Numbered from the stretch's first letter, positions 50,770 to 62,708 are shown. The stretch: 64,000 nucleotides of DNA from Antedon mediterranea (GCF_964355755.1 NC_092672.1:11464501-11528500), one strand, 5' to 3'. The notes: generated by a model from the letters alone, not told the origin. Translations and numbers: made by a program.

Positions 50770-51009
50770 TTGATTCCGGTGCCTCGCGCCCACCTCCTCG
50801 TTTTCCAACTTTCAAAGTACGACAATAAAGTTAGTAGTTCCACGGAGGATAGATTGTTAATGAAGATAATAGAATCTAAATTTTCAAAAGGTGATACCGA
50901 TATTCGGTTGCACTGCTACCTTTTGGGTTATCTAGGCCACAAGAAAGTTAAGGAATATATTTTCAACCGCTTGGAAATATTACGTATCCATGTTGTTGTT
51001 AATAGATGA
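50770..51009 (+). other. Unassigned 80-codon open frame
   Basis: Contains SSSTEDRLLMKIIESKFSKG and LHCYLLGYLGHKKVKEYIF. Not recognised and without clear splice context. It may be a remnant exon or chance. Confidence 0.15.
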
Positions 51010-51328
51010 CTATCTATTTCGAAATAATGAGAATCAATTTTAATTCATTAATATTTAATGTTTCTTCTGAACTTTATTCAATCAATTTAGTTATGTAATT
51101 ATAAAGTGTGCCTATGAATTTTAAAATATTAAAACTATTTATTATGTAAGAACAAATGAAATGTTATGGGTAACATACTGTAAATATTAATATAATAATT
51201 TCAATTGTAATGTAACAAAATAATATTGTATAGAAAATCTAAATTGAAGTAAAATACAACTGTTTATAATCATCGGCTGATACGTGCTTGTGATTGTTGC
51301 CATTATGTGGAGAGTGTCAGAAGAACGT

Positions 51329-51529
51329 TTACTTATTTTGTGCACATGCGCACTTTATTAATTTTGTGCACTCTTTCTTGTGGACTGGCCAATGCCTATT
51401 AAAACATTTAGAAGCGCAATAGAAATGCGTTCCACAATGCATTTTACATGGAAAGTACGGAGGAAACGTTGCTTTACCACATGCGTCACAAAAACGAACT
51501 TCCAGCTTTGTTGTCATTTCTGCTTTTAC
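51329..51529 (-). CDS. MYND-type zinc finger exon
   Basis: Good acceptor tttttctctccttag, then VKAEMTTKLEVRFCDACGK. The finger spacing is C-x2-C-x10-C-x3-C-x5-C-x3-C-x7-H-x3-C, matching MYND except for one extra residue in the second pair and in the next spacer. The stop is at 51329. It joins in phase 0 either to the large exon or directly to the first exon. As a stand-alone gene starting at the Met at 51517 it would be only 62 residues. Confidence 0.7.
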   Translation of the reverse strand, partial: VKAEMTTKLEVRFCDACGKATFPPYFPCKMHCGTHFYCASKCFNRHWPVHKKECTKLIKCACAQNK

Positions 51530-54500
51530 CTAAGGAGAGAAAAAACAAAATCAAAATCAATCAACGTCGTCTGAATGTTTTAATTTCAGTCAATGTTCGT
51601 TTAGAGTAATTTTAATATTCATTTTCAGCTATTACTTTTGGGTAGAAATAGGCCTACTGCACTAGGCATACGGTTTTTGATGGACGTGTAAATAAATAAA
51701 TAATTTATATTAAATGCTTGCTTGCAACAAATAAATTAACTGAAAGTATGTTTGATACAACATAGGCCTAATATATTTTGTTATAAAATGTTATAAAAAA
51801 AAATTGCAATACATCGATCCATTCACCTGCTCCGTGGCAGTGTATGTAGGCCTAGCTCCGTGGCAGTGTATGTACACATTATTATGGTATAGAATAAATA
51901 TTAGATGAATTTGGAATTTGTTTTACCTTTCCGTTTCGGTTTCTTGTTCTTCTTTTACATCTTTTGATCAATCTTGTTGTTGGTTTATTAATACGTTTTG
52001 CTCTATAGTTATTCAGTGTTCTGTCATATTTATTTGTTAAACAAGAAAACTCATCATCTGATTCTTCAAAGTTGAAATCCCAATCTTCTTCATTGTACGA
52101 AATGTCTTCCGAGTTGTCAAGTTCAATTTGTTTGTTATTATTACAACTTTCATCAACTTCTTTGGAAATTTCATTGGCTGGTTTCTCATTCTCGTTGTGT
52201 GTTTTTTCAAGTTTCGCAAGCTTATCACATTGGTTAGCTGGTTTATTTCCTTTCATATCGTCATTATTTTCATAAGGTACCTTAACATCATTTTCCTTTG
52301 TAATTTTAACTACTAATTCATTTTCGGTAATAGCGTATTCTGTGGAATCTTTAGTATTTTTGTTATTGCATTCATTTGCATGGTCTTCAACATTTTTAGC
52401 GGTCACTTTTTGCATAGGTGGGGGAAGTAAATATTTTTTTCTTCTTCGTTTATTATTTTTCTTTTTCTTCTTGTTACCTTTATTGGTTACAGTAGGTTTT
52501 TCACTTTCCGTGGTTGTTGTTTGTTTAGGTGGAGATGTTTGAACATTTTCAGATTTTTTAGCAAGAGTGACATGAGTAGCAGTGGTCAAGTCTTGTTTTG
52601 TCGAGCTATATTTGTTGGCACAAACCCAACAACTATGGTCACCCGCATCTCCAGAATATGAAATTGCTCTGAAAACCAATGTATCTCCTTCTGGTGCATA
52701 TGTTACTTGGAAATGCTGTCCAGTTTCATTTTCCTCGAAAACCCAAGAATATTCTTTATGTAGTGGCAATGTTTTAGCAATATTCTTATCAGCTAACGTA
52801 TCAGCCGATAATTTTGTTATGGTAAGTACATGCAGTAATTTAGTTGTCTGGTCAAACACATGATTACTCGATGTTGCTTTTTTGTTCTGACCAGAAATAG
52901 TATCTGTAACGCAATCAGAACAATTGAAAGGTAAACATACCAGATTGCTCCGTGTCTCTGTGTTTAGATGTTTTGCAATAATTTCAAATTGCGTTTCTTC
53001 TATTTCCTCTAACATTTCCAGGAAAATCTTTGGAGATAATGTGTCATTGTCCTGATTCCAAATTTGTAAGTAGAAAACATTACATGATTGAGAAGATTCA
53101 TCCTTTTTTATATCAATTGTAAGTTGACGTCCATGTTTTCGATTCTTCATTAGGACGATTATTTTCTCAGGAAAATAGTTAAGTTGTGAAATCTTTCCAA
53201 TATACAAATCGACATCAGGTGATTCACTTACTTCCGTTTTGCCTTTTATGATGAATAGTTTTTCGTTTTCAGCGTAATTGTTACCAAAACGATTTTTAAT
53301 TTGTAAAAAAAGTTCATCTATCTGCTTTACTGCTGTCTTTTTAACAGTATTAAGCAAATCGTTAATATCCTTTGCTACGTTGTTAGTAGATAGTCCTAAT
53401 GTCTGTTCTTTTTTGTCTACTAAATATACTGATTCTTCTTCATGCTGCTTGCTACCGTTTCCTTCCGTTAATATTGCGCGACTATCCGTTTTAGATTTAG
53501 GACATTGTGATGTTGCTTCACATCGATTCAATTCTATCATAATACGTTTACCTGAAGAATCGCAATCGGTGGGTACCAGTTCATGTTTACCAGAGTTGTC
53601 AGTATTTTCATGGGCTTCTGAAATACCCGTTGTGTTATTTTTTGTCCCAGGATGAACTTGTATAGAAGTAATTGGGGCTTGGGTTTCTTTTAATTGAATA
53701 TGCTTTCTGATTTCCTTTTTTATTATACATTTTAATTTGGTTTTTAAGTGTTCAGACTCCAGAGTATTTACTTTAATGGATGTATTTCTAGTAAAGCTAG
53801 GCTGCTGTTTGCTCTGATGTGTTGTCGGGCTAGTATTATTTAGACTCATAGTTTCTTTCTCAGAAATGGCAGTTTTGGCAGCAATATCTGCTGATGATGC
53901 AAGAGTATTTATTAGATGATTTTCAGATATTGTATTTGCATTGGTGTTTTTAAAAACGGATACTCGCATATTTGTCTTAATCTCTGTTTTAGAGTAGTCA
54001 TTCTCTCGATTCTCTTCAGATTGTTTCTTCATTTTGATTAAATCTGGCTCTTGGGTATTTTCATTTGTATCAATTACCGAAAACAAACGTAATGGATCTT
54101 TTTTTAAATGATCGTGATCTTCTAAGTTCAATTTTTCGAATTCAATAGTAATATCTTCAGCAATGTCTGCTTGAAATTTGTCTTGTAATTTTATGACGTT
54201 TTTATCGTCGGTACAACTAGTTTTATCAACACCTTTGGAAACTGTGACTACTTGGCTGCACTTTGATGGCAATACTTTTTTAGTTTCATATTTTCTTATG
54301 GTGCTTGCAATAGGATTTTGTTGAGCTGGAAGCTGGATTGGTGCTTTCGGTTTGCTACCCACATAATTGCACTTTTTAAGATTAGGATAATCAGTTAAAA
54401 CTTTGCTTTTGGACTTTGTAGTCATTGCTTCATTATTACAACTGTTTGTAATTGATTGGGGTTGGTGTTTTTCAGTGCTGAAGCAAACTTGACTAGTAGC

Positions 54501-55711
54501 ATGTTGACTGTTCACATTGGTTCTTTTCAAATTATGTTGGAAACGCTCTATATTATCCCCAGAAGGTATATTTGTTATGTAATCATGACCATTTAATTCG
54601 TTTATGCACTTCGAAGCTTTTGACTGCGACCCATTCTTTATTTGTGAAACCTCAAAGAGTTCTGTCATATTGGTAGAAGTCACAACTATACCATTATCCA
54701 ACGAGCAAACAACTTTCTTGGTGCAGTTTAGTCCACGGTCAGATACGTCGCTATTTGCTATTGGATTCGTTAGTACTTCATTTTTTTCAGCAGTAGAATC
54801 TGTAAATAAGTGCACCTCTTGAGAGGACAACTTCTTTTCAAACAATCCATTCGACAACCAACCAGCATCATTATCAAATGTTGCTTTATCGTCATCAACC
54901 ACTAATAACCCCTGTGAGTACAACATAAATTAGTCATATTTAAATTGAAATTAGCGTAGCAAAGTATACAAAGGGGCCAGGGTCGGATTTATCATACTTG
55001 CATAAATTCGTCTTGATTTTGTGTTAAATCCCGTAGCGTAAGCATAATAAGTTTTACCAGAAATCATAAGAAACACTTTCCATATGTTGTGCAGTATTAA
55101 TTTAAAAGTAAAGTACTTTCGATTAACAACAAACAAAAACTTCAAAATGTGTGTAGGAACCATGGCGGTACGATAACTTTCATATTTTCTCGGCCTCCAA
55201 CATATTCGTATAATGGTACAAATAATGGCATTTGGTGAATGATGAAAGGTAAATATATATATTATAACCTTTCATCTTTCACCTCATCATGCCATCATTT
55301 GTATAATATACTCATAAACATTCATTATTTGTATACCAATGGATATCAAATTAAGGTAATATAAAAATAGATATTTCATTCTTTAATATCTGGCCAATGC
55401 AATAGGCTATAACAACTCAATGACTGTTAAATTTTTTATAAACCTCGTTTAAATATACCATTTAGTCGGCGATTTAACCTGCCCCCTCGAGGACTAAAAA
55501 AATCGATCAAAATCAAGTCGCCGATTTAGTTGAAGTTCGGTTTATGAATCAAAAAATGACGTCATTTTTTTAATTTTTAGCTTGAACTACGACTAAAATC
55601 CGGTTTAAGAATACGGATGCTAGGCCTAGCCTAGTCACTTACTTGGTCTTTTCTTGCTTTAGGTCTAGATGGTCTATCTTTCTTGTCGCCTTTTGATTGA
55701 TGTCCACCCAT
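51329..55711 (-). CDS. Uncharacterised Lys-rich protein, myristoyl-type N-terminus, predicted C-terminal MYND finger
   Basis: Predicted from three exons: 55643-55711 (23 codons), 51927-54911 (995 codons) and 51329-51529 (66 codons and stop). All junctions are phase 0, giving about 1084 residues. The N-terminus MGGHQSKGDKKDRPSRPKAR fits N-myristoylation (MGxxxS) plus a basic patch. The middle is long, polar and apparently disordered. A possible folded part lies near residues 560-790, ending in a HSCWVCANKY motif, before a nuclear-localisation-like KKKKKNNKRRRKK near 835-848 and acidic stretches. The last exon carries a MYND zinc finger, a protein-interaction module. If the weak donor at 51926 is not used, the frame stops at 51882 and the protein is 1032 residues without the finger. 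Function unknown; I do not recognise the family. Confidence 0.6.
51927..54911 (-). CDS. Large central exon of the uncharacterised gene
   Basis: 995 codons to the candidate donor AAG|GTAAAA at 51926, or 1009 codons and a stop if it reads on to 51882. Rich in Lys, Asn, Thr, Ser and Glu, with few hydrophobic clusters except ISQLNYFPEKIIVLMKNR and KEYSWVFEENETGQHFQVTY. No repeats and no frameshifts. A 3 kb open frame in AT-rich DNA cannot be chance. Confidence 0.85.
55206..55347. mobile_element. Foldback element, degraded relative of 32473
   Basis: aatggtacaaataatggca and tggtgaatgatgaaaggt on the left, ataacctttcatctttcacc and aacattcattatttgt on the right, around an AT-rich loop. It lies in the first intron of the uncharacterised gene. 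Confidence 0.7.
55643..55711 (-). CDS. First coding exon of the uncharacterised gene
   Basis: ATG (55711-55709) opens MGGHQSKGDKKDRPSRPKAR. After 23 codons comes a perfect donor, GTAAGT (55642-55637). Joining to the acceptor at 54912 (tactcacag) keeps the long frame open. The start of the long frame at 54926 would lie inside this acceptor, which argues that the true start is here. Confidence 0.7.
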
Positions 55712-56479
55712 TTTCAGTAGACCATTAAACTTTTGTATAAATTTCGAAACTTTCGTCATTTACGGCAATGTTTTGGAAATTACTTCTTTTAGTCTATAGT
55801 CTAGCCGCCTAGTAGGCATAAACATGTTTACATATCAAAGTATTCTAGTTTTTTGTGTTTAGAATACGTGCAACAACAACAACAAAATCAATACAATTAT
55901 TCTGAAGAAGGTACGCGCTTCTTCTATATCGAAGGTATAATAGGCCTACTTGTTTCACCCCGCGTACTTGACTACGCCAACGCAGAATTCGCGATCGAAA
56001 CACATCAGAGCGCGCCAAAAGGTACGTGTTTTAGAATTTTATAGATTAACCTAATGCGGTTGATATGTGCAATTGATATGTGTACACTTTCACTTCAAAT
56101 GTATGTTAAGACCGAGTGCTTCGAAAATAAAGACCTCAACAAAACATTATTAATATGTTTTTAGAGGGCGTTTATTCGAGGGAGGCGTTTATTTTGTTGG
56201 GTGTAATAATGAAATGAACACTGTTGTAAAAGTGAACTCAAATAATCCGACAGGATATGACTTGAATGAAATTCAAAAACAATCATTACATAAAAATGAT
56301 GAGATTATACACGAATATAATTAGATATAAATAATCGTATAATATAATACCATATAGCTATGATATGCTTCGAACTTTTTTGAAATTGTAAACTATAGGC
56401 TATGTCTCGCAATTTTGGAAATGATATAAATGCGTGCTTCGCCTGCCTCGCTGTCTTGTACTTTGTCAAAACTCGTCAA

Positions 56480-56960
56480 AAGATGACGGACCATTTTAGT
56501 CGACATTTTAATATGTCGATATCAAGTGGTCCAATCATACCATGAGATGGTTATATGACAATGTTTGCATATAGGACTATGCTTATTAGTGTATGACTAT
56601 TAAATTAAAACTAAAGCCATGTTTTGGACGAATTTGCAAAAAACAATATACCGCAGTACATGGACTTTGTCGGAAAATAGACACATTCATTTCAGTTTTC
56701 GGTCAAGGGGTATTGACACATAAAGTGGTCCTATGAAATAACAAGATGGTTATATATGACAATATACGTCCACATATGATGCTATTAGCACATAATAACT
56801 GCATAAAAAGGCCATATTATGGATGATTATAGGGACCTTAATACAAATTTACAAATAGGCCTATCGTTATTATTTTATATTTTTCATGTGGTCCATTGGC
56901 ACCGTGGGAGGGTTATATAGTTAGTTAGTGCATAATAACTGAATTATAAACGATGCTGGG
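56480..56960. repeat. Degenerate tandem repeat, unit about 200 bases
   Basis: Three diverged units each contain gtggtcc, gatggttatat (or gagggttatat), gcacataataactg and aaagccat/aaggccat followed by ttttggac/ttatggat. Related words occur at 50290-50520. Confidence 0.5.
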
Positions 56961-58530
56961 GCATAAGCCAATAAGTAAACAGGCTATCGGAGAAACACGG
57001 AGGTTGACAAATGTAAGTACTGTTTGTAGTTTGTAGACCGACTACTTGAGTCATTAATGCAAACATTTTTTTAGAAGTAACAATTATAAATTAAAGACGC
57101 GCAGTGCAGCTATGAAAGTCATTCAATATTCATGAATATCTTTATTTTTTTCATACTTCATATTTTACATCTCATCGCAAGTGATGAATCATGCATAATA
57201 TTTATAATATACAAAATGAACAAGCATATATATATTTACATTCATGGATTTTATAAATATGCGTTCTTAAATTAACTTTGATCAATCGGTATCAAAACGA
57301 TTTTATCGCATTGTTGATTGTGATGATATAAATGTACTAACTTATTCCAAGCCTTACTTCTACAAAACTAAGTAGTAAAATTCTTGCTTATTCGACGACT
57401 GGCCAATTATTTTGATAATAATAATATATAATATTAATTATGTGATTCATATTCTGTCACGTAATGTTACTTACTTATAACATATAATTTATAAGTAGGC
57501 GTGCGAAATTTTAAATCTTCGACGTCTCAGCAGGCAGAAATTATTGGATAAATTAGGACAATCTAGAGGGCGGGCTACATAAGCATGTGCATATCGAGTA
57601 GGTTTTATCAATGGTCATGAACAATAACGATATTTATTTACATTATTTTATTTATTTATCTGCAAGCATCTTTTCACACAAAGTAGAAACAATAAACAAA
57701 GCGTCCCAGCGTGATAAGCTCGCGCACACAAGTATACGTTAAAGGGACAGACATTAACTGATTAGAGTAAGCCTATTCGGACAAAACTATTCGGACATAA
57801 TTGACGTTGAGGATTTGACGACGGAAAATACAACAAATAATTTTCTCCGTCAGAGAAATATATTCGCGTGGTTGCTCTCTCTAAGAAAACACTGCGTAGA
57901 TTGGCGAAGTATTCATATTTGTATACTCTGGGTGCTTTCCGCAAACATGTTTTCCCTTCTAATTTAACATATTGATAGATAATAGAGGTAATTGTCGTTT
58001 CCAATATATAGTGAAAATAATAAGTTTAAATAATAATACTGCTTATTCATTAACATCAAAGACAAACAAATTGTGTCCATGTTAATTAATAACTTAAATA
58101 TTTATATACTACACATGGTTTTTGTACAATAACAATACAGTGACTATGAAATTAAAATATGATTTTTTTTTTCGTCGTTTACCCTGTTTTACAACACAAT
58201 ACCCGCTTCAGAGATATTAACTGCATCAAGTATTCATCATTATACTGAATCCGTCAGTTCACTTTGATATTAAATCGTCGATCCTGACCTCAATTCCATA
58301 ATTATATATTGGTGACATTTATTTTTGAACCTCAGTTATCACCACGTACAATTGTATTATGTTTAGCCCTTTTGCAAACATTCAACCAATCAGAATCGAC
58401 TATTATCATAGTTCGTGGTAGTCCTAATATTCCACCAATTAGATTCAACCACCACTTTAGCCAATCAATATTCATCTGAGTTATAGGTGCTGCCTGGTTG
58501 TCCTTTTTGACATGCGCAGTGAATACCTTT
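56961..58530. other. Intergenic, no gene seen
   Basis: AT-rich intergenic DNA between two - strand genes; it lies downstream of the C1q-type gene and upstream of the uncharacterised gene. Several CCAAT-type words (ccaatcag, ccaatca) occur at 58380-58480. No open frame with a recognisable domain. Confidence 0.5.
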
Positions 58531-58629
58531 TTATTGTCCTAATAACATTCCTGAGAAATCAGAGCCACTTTGAATTGTTATCGTCATTCCTGAACTGTTA
58601 TCGACGTATATTGATGCATACTGATGTTC
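58531..58629 (-). CDS. C1q-family gene exon: C-terminus
   Basis: [19 protein letters not shown], then [12 protein letters not shown] and TAA. SxFSGxLLG is the usual last strand of C1q-type domains. AATAAA overlaps the stop codon (58529-58534). Confidence 0.9.
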   Translation of the reverse strand, partial: EHQYASIYVDNSSGMTITIQSGSDFSGMLLGQ

Positions 58630-61600
58630 CTAAAACAAAACATTATTTTTATTAAAATATAGTAATACTGATGATGTACGTAGGCCTACGCTAATACGCT
58701 ATGGGTCCGAACATAGTCTTCAAAGATCTCCATATCAATATAACACCAACAGCATCTTTACTTGGTTCTCACTAGGATGCAACACAAGGACGTAAGCGCA
58801 ACGAAGGTAATTTGACTAATCACAAGCGATAACATATTCGAACTGCCGCTTGTCATTGGTCAATTCGCATTTGTGCATATTGTATTATCATAAAACAAGG
58901 GTATTCTATCTGTCACTCAACGAGATACACGTGAGCAACATCAGTTTTCAAATACGCCATTGACATCGTAATTTGACCAATCACAAGCGATAACATAAAA
59001 GCAACTATTTTATGTCTACATTTTTAACAACCAATGTATAAGTATCCAATTGATTCAAAATCTTTTTTAATGTTGCCTCTTTTACGTATGTACATTTTTA
59101 TATTAACTTTTTTCTTATGTATTTTGATGTTTTTCACTTGTAATTTAAATGTTTTTATCTACTATACACCTTTTTAAATATTTTATCAATTGTAGACAAG
59201 CAATTCAGTTTTACTACTTCCAGTTGTGATTATTTTTTTTGAATAAAATTGAATAAAAAAAATAATATTTTCCGTTTGCGTAGGCTATATACCATAAGTA
59301 AAAGATACTATTTTGTGCATTATGCATAAGTCACCTTACCTCTAGTTTTAGAAGACCACTTAATGAGACGGTAAACACACGACTGTTGCTTGAAAGACCG
59401 GATATATATTCCAATGACCTATACATAATAAATAAAATTTTTAAAACTAAATATTTGTTTGTGGCATAACAAGAGGACAGCTGAGACGTCAGAGTATCTG
59501 CGACACTGTTTAAGGTAGATTAGTTTTAATTAACGTCAAATACAAGCATTTTCGTTTCCATGATTAAAATAATAATTGTATCTAAATCAATTTATAGTCA
59601 GAATGTAATGGATGTAAATTTATAATATACAAACATATCTATAATTAATAATCCACTAAATAGGTATGATGGTGAAAATTGTGAAGCATACAGTTTGGGT
59701 GTTCACTTCCTGTGTAAAAATAGAGAGAATAAATTCTGGCGGCGGAGCGCCCTCAACTTATGTAATGTATGTAGGCCTAATGTATATATCTATGTAAAAA
59801 AATATCGCAGGCGGGTTGCGCTCAAATTAGACATGCTTACATTATTAGGAATTTATAAGTAAAAACTTCAATAAAACTCACGTGTGTCTATGACAAAGTG
59901 AATCAATACAGATTAGAATCCTGATATGATCCCTGTTTTTTAATTCTCGTAATCTTTTTTTGGATGTTGGATGATTGATATGCATATTTGCCGATAATTG
60001 GTATATACCAGTCCTTTCTGCTGTATATCGTCCTGTTTTCAAATCTAAGCCATCGCCACGTTTGAACGATCCTCCTCCGAATGGCTGCAAAAAAGATGGA
60101 AGGTAATTTAAAATATCGACATTAAATATATAATATTTTTGGTTATATAAAAATACAAGGGCCTGCAAAATGATAATGAAAGCAAAATTGGATTTGAAAT
60201 CAACAACAAAATAAATGTAAGTTAAAGAATAAAAATGTAATTATTGAAAACAGACAACAAAAAAGTTTATTGCCGTTGGTTCTTGATATTGGAAGATTTA
60301 ACGAAATACAAACTGGTTCCTTATAAAACAAAAATTTAGTTGAATAAAAAAAAACCAATATAAAATAAATGAAAAATGTACAGTATACCAGATTAGAATA
60401 TATTCCAGGTTGGTTTATTTTACGTTACGGTTATAAAAATAATATTATTAATATTTATTTTTAATGACAACTTTATGACTTTATTTGACAATTTACCATT
60501 TGATAATTTGCGATTTCGACGAAGCTTTTCTTATGTACAGTCACACTTCCCTTTAGTTTACAATGGTAGGCGATAGGGATAGGCACACGAGCTGGAAGCA
60601 AATCAGAATCTGCTACTTCAGGTAACCATGTCTGGGTGCTGTTCACTTTACAATCAGGACACTGAAATTAAAACAAATCAAATCAATCATGTATATTATA
60701 TTTATAAATTCAAAGGTAAATTGTTGAAAACACTGACATTTCTGTTGGTAGCAGTGGCTTAATATCAATGATGCAAATATAAGAAGCAAATCGCTAAATC
60801 CAAACGGTAAAGTAAAATTGTGGTGACACTAGTTACAATCCGTTATGCGTGATTAATAACAGAATGACGTATGTATAAACGTCATAAATAAGACACTGAG
60901 TTCATTGTGGGTATGGCAGACCTGTGAATTATTGTAACAAATCAGATGTGTTGTAAATAGGCCTAAGGTACGAGTGAATTTAGCCGATTTTCGTTGTTTT
61001 GAACTTGTCGTCAGAAGCTTATCAACCGACATCATAAAACAACCGACTTTCAGAAAACACTAATCCTTCGTCAGGATTAATATGAATGTTTAAATTCGTG
61101 CTTCGCCTAGTAAATTTAAATATAACCTTTTTATCTTTCAACTCATTACAATTATTTGCCCAATTGCATTTATAAACATGAATTATTATTGTTTTTATTT
61201 ATCCCGATAATAACTGTAATCTTTATTGCGCCCTCTGTCTGATACCAACTTTTATTAAACCGTTATCTGGCAGCATAAATGAAATGATATAGACAAATAT
61301 TTTATTATAAAATAAAGTTTTACTGTATTCCGATAATAACTGTACATGTTAATGCGCCCTCTACCTCATAAAACTTGTTATAACCATTGTTGGAAGCGTA
61401 ATTTACTTTACTGAAGTTGGAAGTTACACGGAAACAACATTTGGACAATGAAGTTAATAAAACAAGAAAAACAATGAATTATGCCTATATACTAGAATCA
61501 CAACAAAATGATTTATTCATTCAAATAACATGAGTTGTTCACTGTACACACAGTTGTTACGGCAATTGTATTAATTTTCTCGACAACTTTAGATATTGAT

Positions 61601-62708
61601 TCAAACCTCGGAGGAAGTAAAATCAAATCATTAAAAAAAAAGAACATAATTTATATTTTTATGAACACAATAAAATGATAATTCTTACTTTTTCTTGCAT
61701 TAAGATTTGAGCTCGTCTCTCAGCTGCTTCTGTGAAAAAAATAAAAAAGTAATCAAATTATTTCCATTTTTAGGGACTATCAGATGTGTCCGAAACAACT
61801 TTTTAAACCAACCTAAGAAAATCGGGAATTGAGGATTGATCATTTTACATTATAATACATTTTAACAATATCTTTCCATACATCCAACAGCGAGCAACTC
61901 TCCAATTACAGGATGGATAAACTATTTTATAAAATGCATAAATAGAAAGTGTATAATTGTGCTGAGTTGTTACACAGTTTAAATATAATATAACAGTTGT
62001 TAAAAATTAATAAAGATGTATGTCGTTAAAATAATACATTTGAATCATTGTCATTGAGGAGCGAGTATGGCGCCATTGAGATTTAACTTTTCTAGGCCAA
62101 GATTGTTTCTTATTTCAACAATCTGAACCGTTGAAAGATTGTACAATTATTACTTAGATCCCTTCTTAAATACTCTATGCGTCATTTAAATATTTTGGTT
62201 TAAATGATAAAAAAAAGATATATTGAAAGAAAGAATGAAAAATATTAATTGTTTACATAATTATTATAACATATTTTAATTTGTTAATATGCTTAATAAT
62301 TAAAATTACTTACCCAGTAGTACCTGTTCTTTAGGACACCCTATTTAAGAAACACCCGGATTAAGAGGTAAGTTTCTCGTTATGTTTTGCAACTACAGCC
62401 CTATTCAGAAAACACACGTCTCCACCTACGACAATTACCAGTATCAAGGAAGGGTTAGGTTGTGGCCTATTCTGTACATGTGAAACTATACTGCTATATT
62501 ACAGAATGTTCTTATGATACTGGGTAGAGATACAATATCGATAATCGGTTGTCACTGATTTATAAAAATGAGACGGCATATAAAATAAAACCTTACCTCT
62601 TATCATTTCTTTAAATTCGTCCATTAGTTCTTCTTTTGTTACCTTGCCTCCTGGAGGACCAGGGGGACCACGTGGTCCAGGTGGTCCTTCGGGCCCAGGT
62701 GGGCCATG
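58531..62708 (-). CDS. Adipolin (CTRP12)/erythroferrone-like C1q-family protein, 3' six exons
   Basis: A secreted, collagen-tailed C1q/TNF-type protein. In vertebrates adipolin (C1QTNF12) acts on glucose metabolism and erythroferrone (ERFE) suppresses hepcidin. Exons on the - strand: 62597-62708, 61689-61729, 60497-60661, 59882-60084, 59340-59418 and 58531-58629. Their phases agree and give 232 residues and TAA. The collagen stalk is followed by a helix and the C1q-like domain. [20 protein letters not shown] followed by [11 protein letters not shown] is closer to the CTRP12/ERFE branch than to ordinary C1q domains. The signal-peptide exon is not found in 62709-64000, so the gene is partial at its 5' end. 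Which of the two vertebrate paralogues it resembles more cannot be settled by eye. Confidence 0.87.
58809..58997. repeat. Direct repeat of 28 bases in the last intron
   Basis: aatttgac(t/c)aatcacaagcga followed by taacata at 58809 and 58970, 161 bases apart. The second copy holds a CCAATCA word. Confidence 0.7.
59340..59418 (-). CDS. C1q-family gene exon: C1q-like strands
   Basis: [20 protein letters not shown] ending GLLKLE. Acceptor ttatgtatag, donor gtaag; phase 2 in, phase 0 out. Confidence 0.88.
59882..60084 (-). CDS. C1q-family gene exon: C1q-like core
   Basis: [18 protein letters not shown], then [18 protein letters not shown] (the C1q signature strand), then [14 protein letters not shown], which is characteristic of CTRP12/ERFE. 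Confidence 0.9.
60497..60661 (-). CDS. C1q-family gene exon: start of C1q-like domain
   Basis: Fifty-five codons with CPDC at the start, then [19 protein letters not shown]. The paired cysteines may form inter-chain bridges, as in relatives; this is inference. Confidence 0.87.
61204..61420. repeat. Two-unit degenerate tandem repeat
   Basis: Units about 126 bases apart share ccgataataactgta, a gcgccctct word, a tata-aactt-ttat stretch and ccgtt/ccattgt before agc. Intron of the C1q-type gene. Confidence 0.6.
61689..61729 (-). CDS. C1q-family gene exon: linker helix
   Basis: A 41-base exon reading [14 protein letters not shown] once joined to the previous one. Phase fits on both sides; the acceptor is a T-rich tttttttcacag and the donor gtaag. 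Confidence 0.8.
61870..61945 (-). mobile_element. tRNA-type SINE tail fragment
   Basis: Read in reverse it gives atagtttatccatcctgtaa, ttggagagttgctcgctgtt and ggatg, matching the 3' tail of the SINE at 20898. The head is missing. Confidence 0.7.
62597..62708 (-). CDS. C1q-family gene exon: collagen repeats
   Basis: Six Gly-X-Y triplets ([18 protein letters not shown]) then [18 protein letters not shown], the same order of collagen then acidic helix as in CTRP12/ERFE. Acceptor ttgtatag, donor gtaagg. Higher GC than surroundings because of Gly/Pro codons. Confidence 0.9.

Noticed and set aside
52037-53655. Several frames opposite or offset to the large exon at 51927-54911
   Set aside because: Shadows of a 1000-codon frame; no recognisable domains.
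55862-55907. Possible + strand exon (tgtgtttag, CAA repeats, then gtacgc)
   Set aside because: Splice-like borders, but too short, made mostly of CAA repeats and without partner exons.
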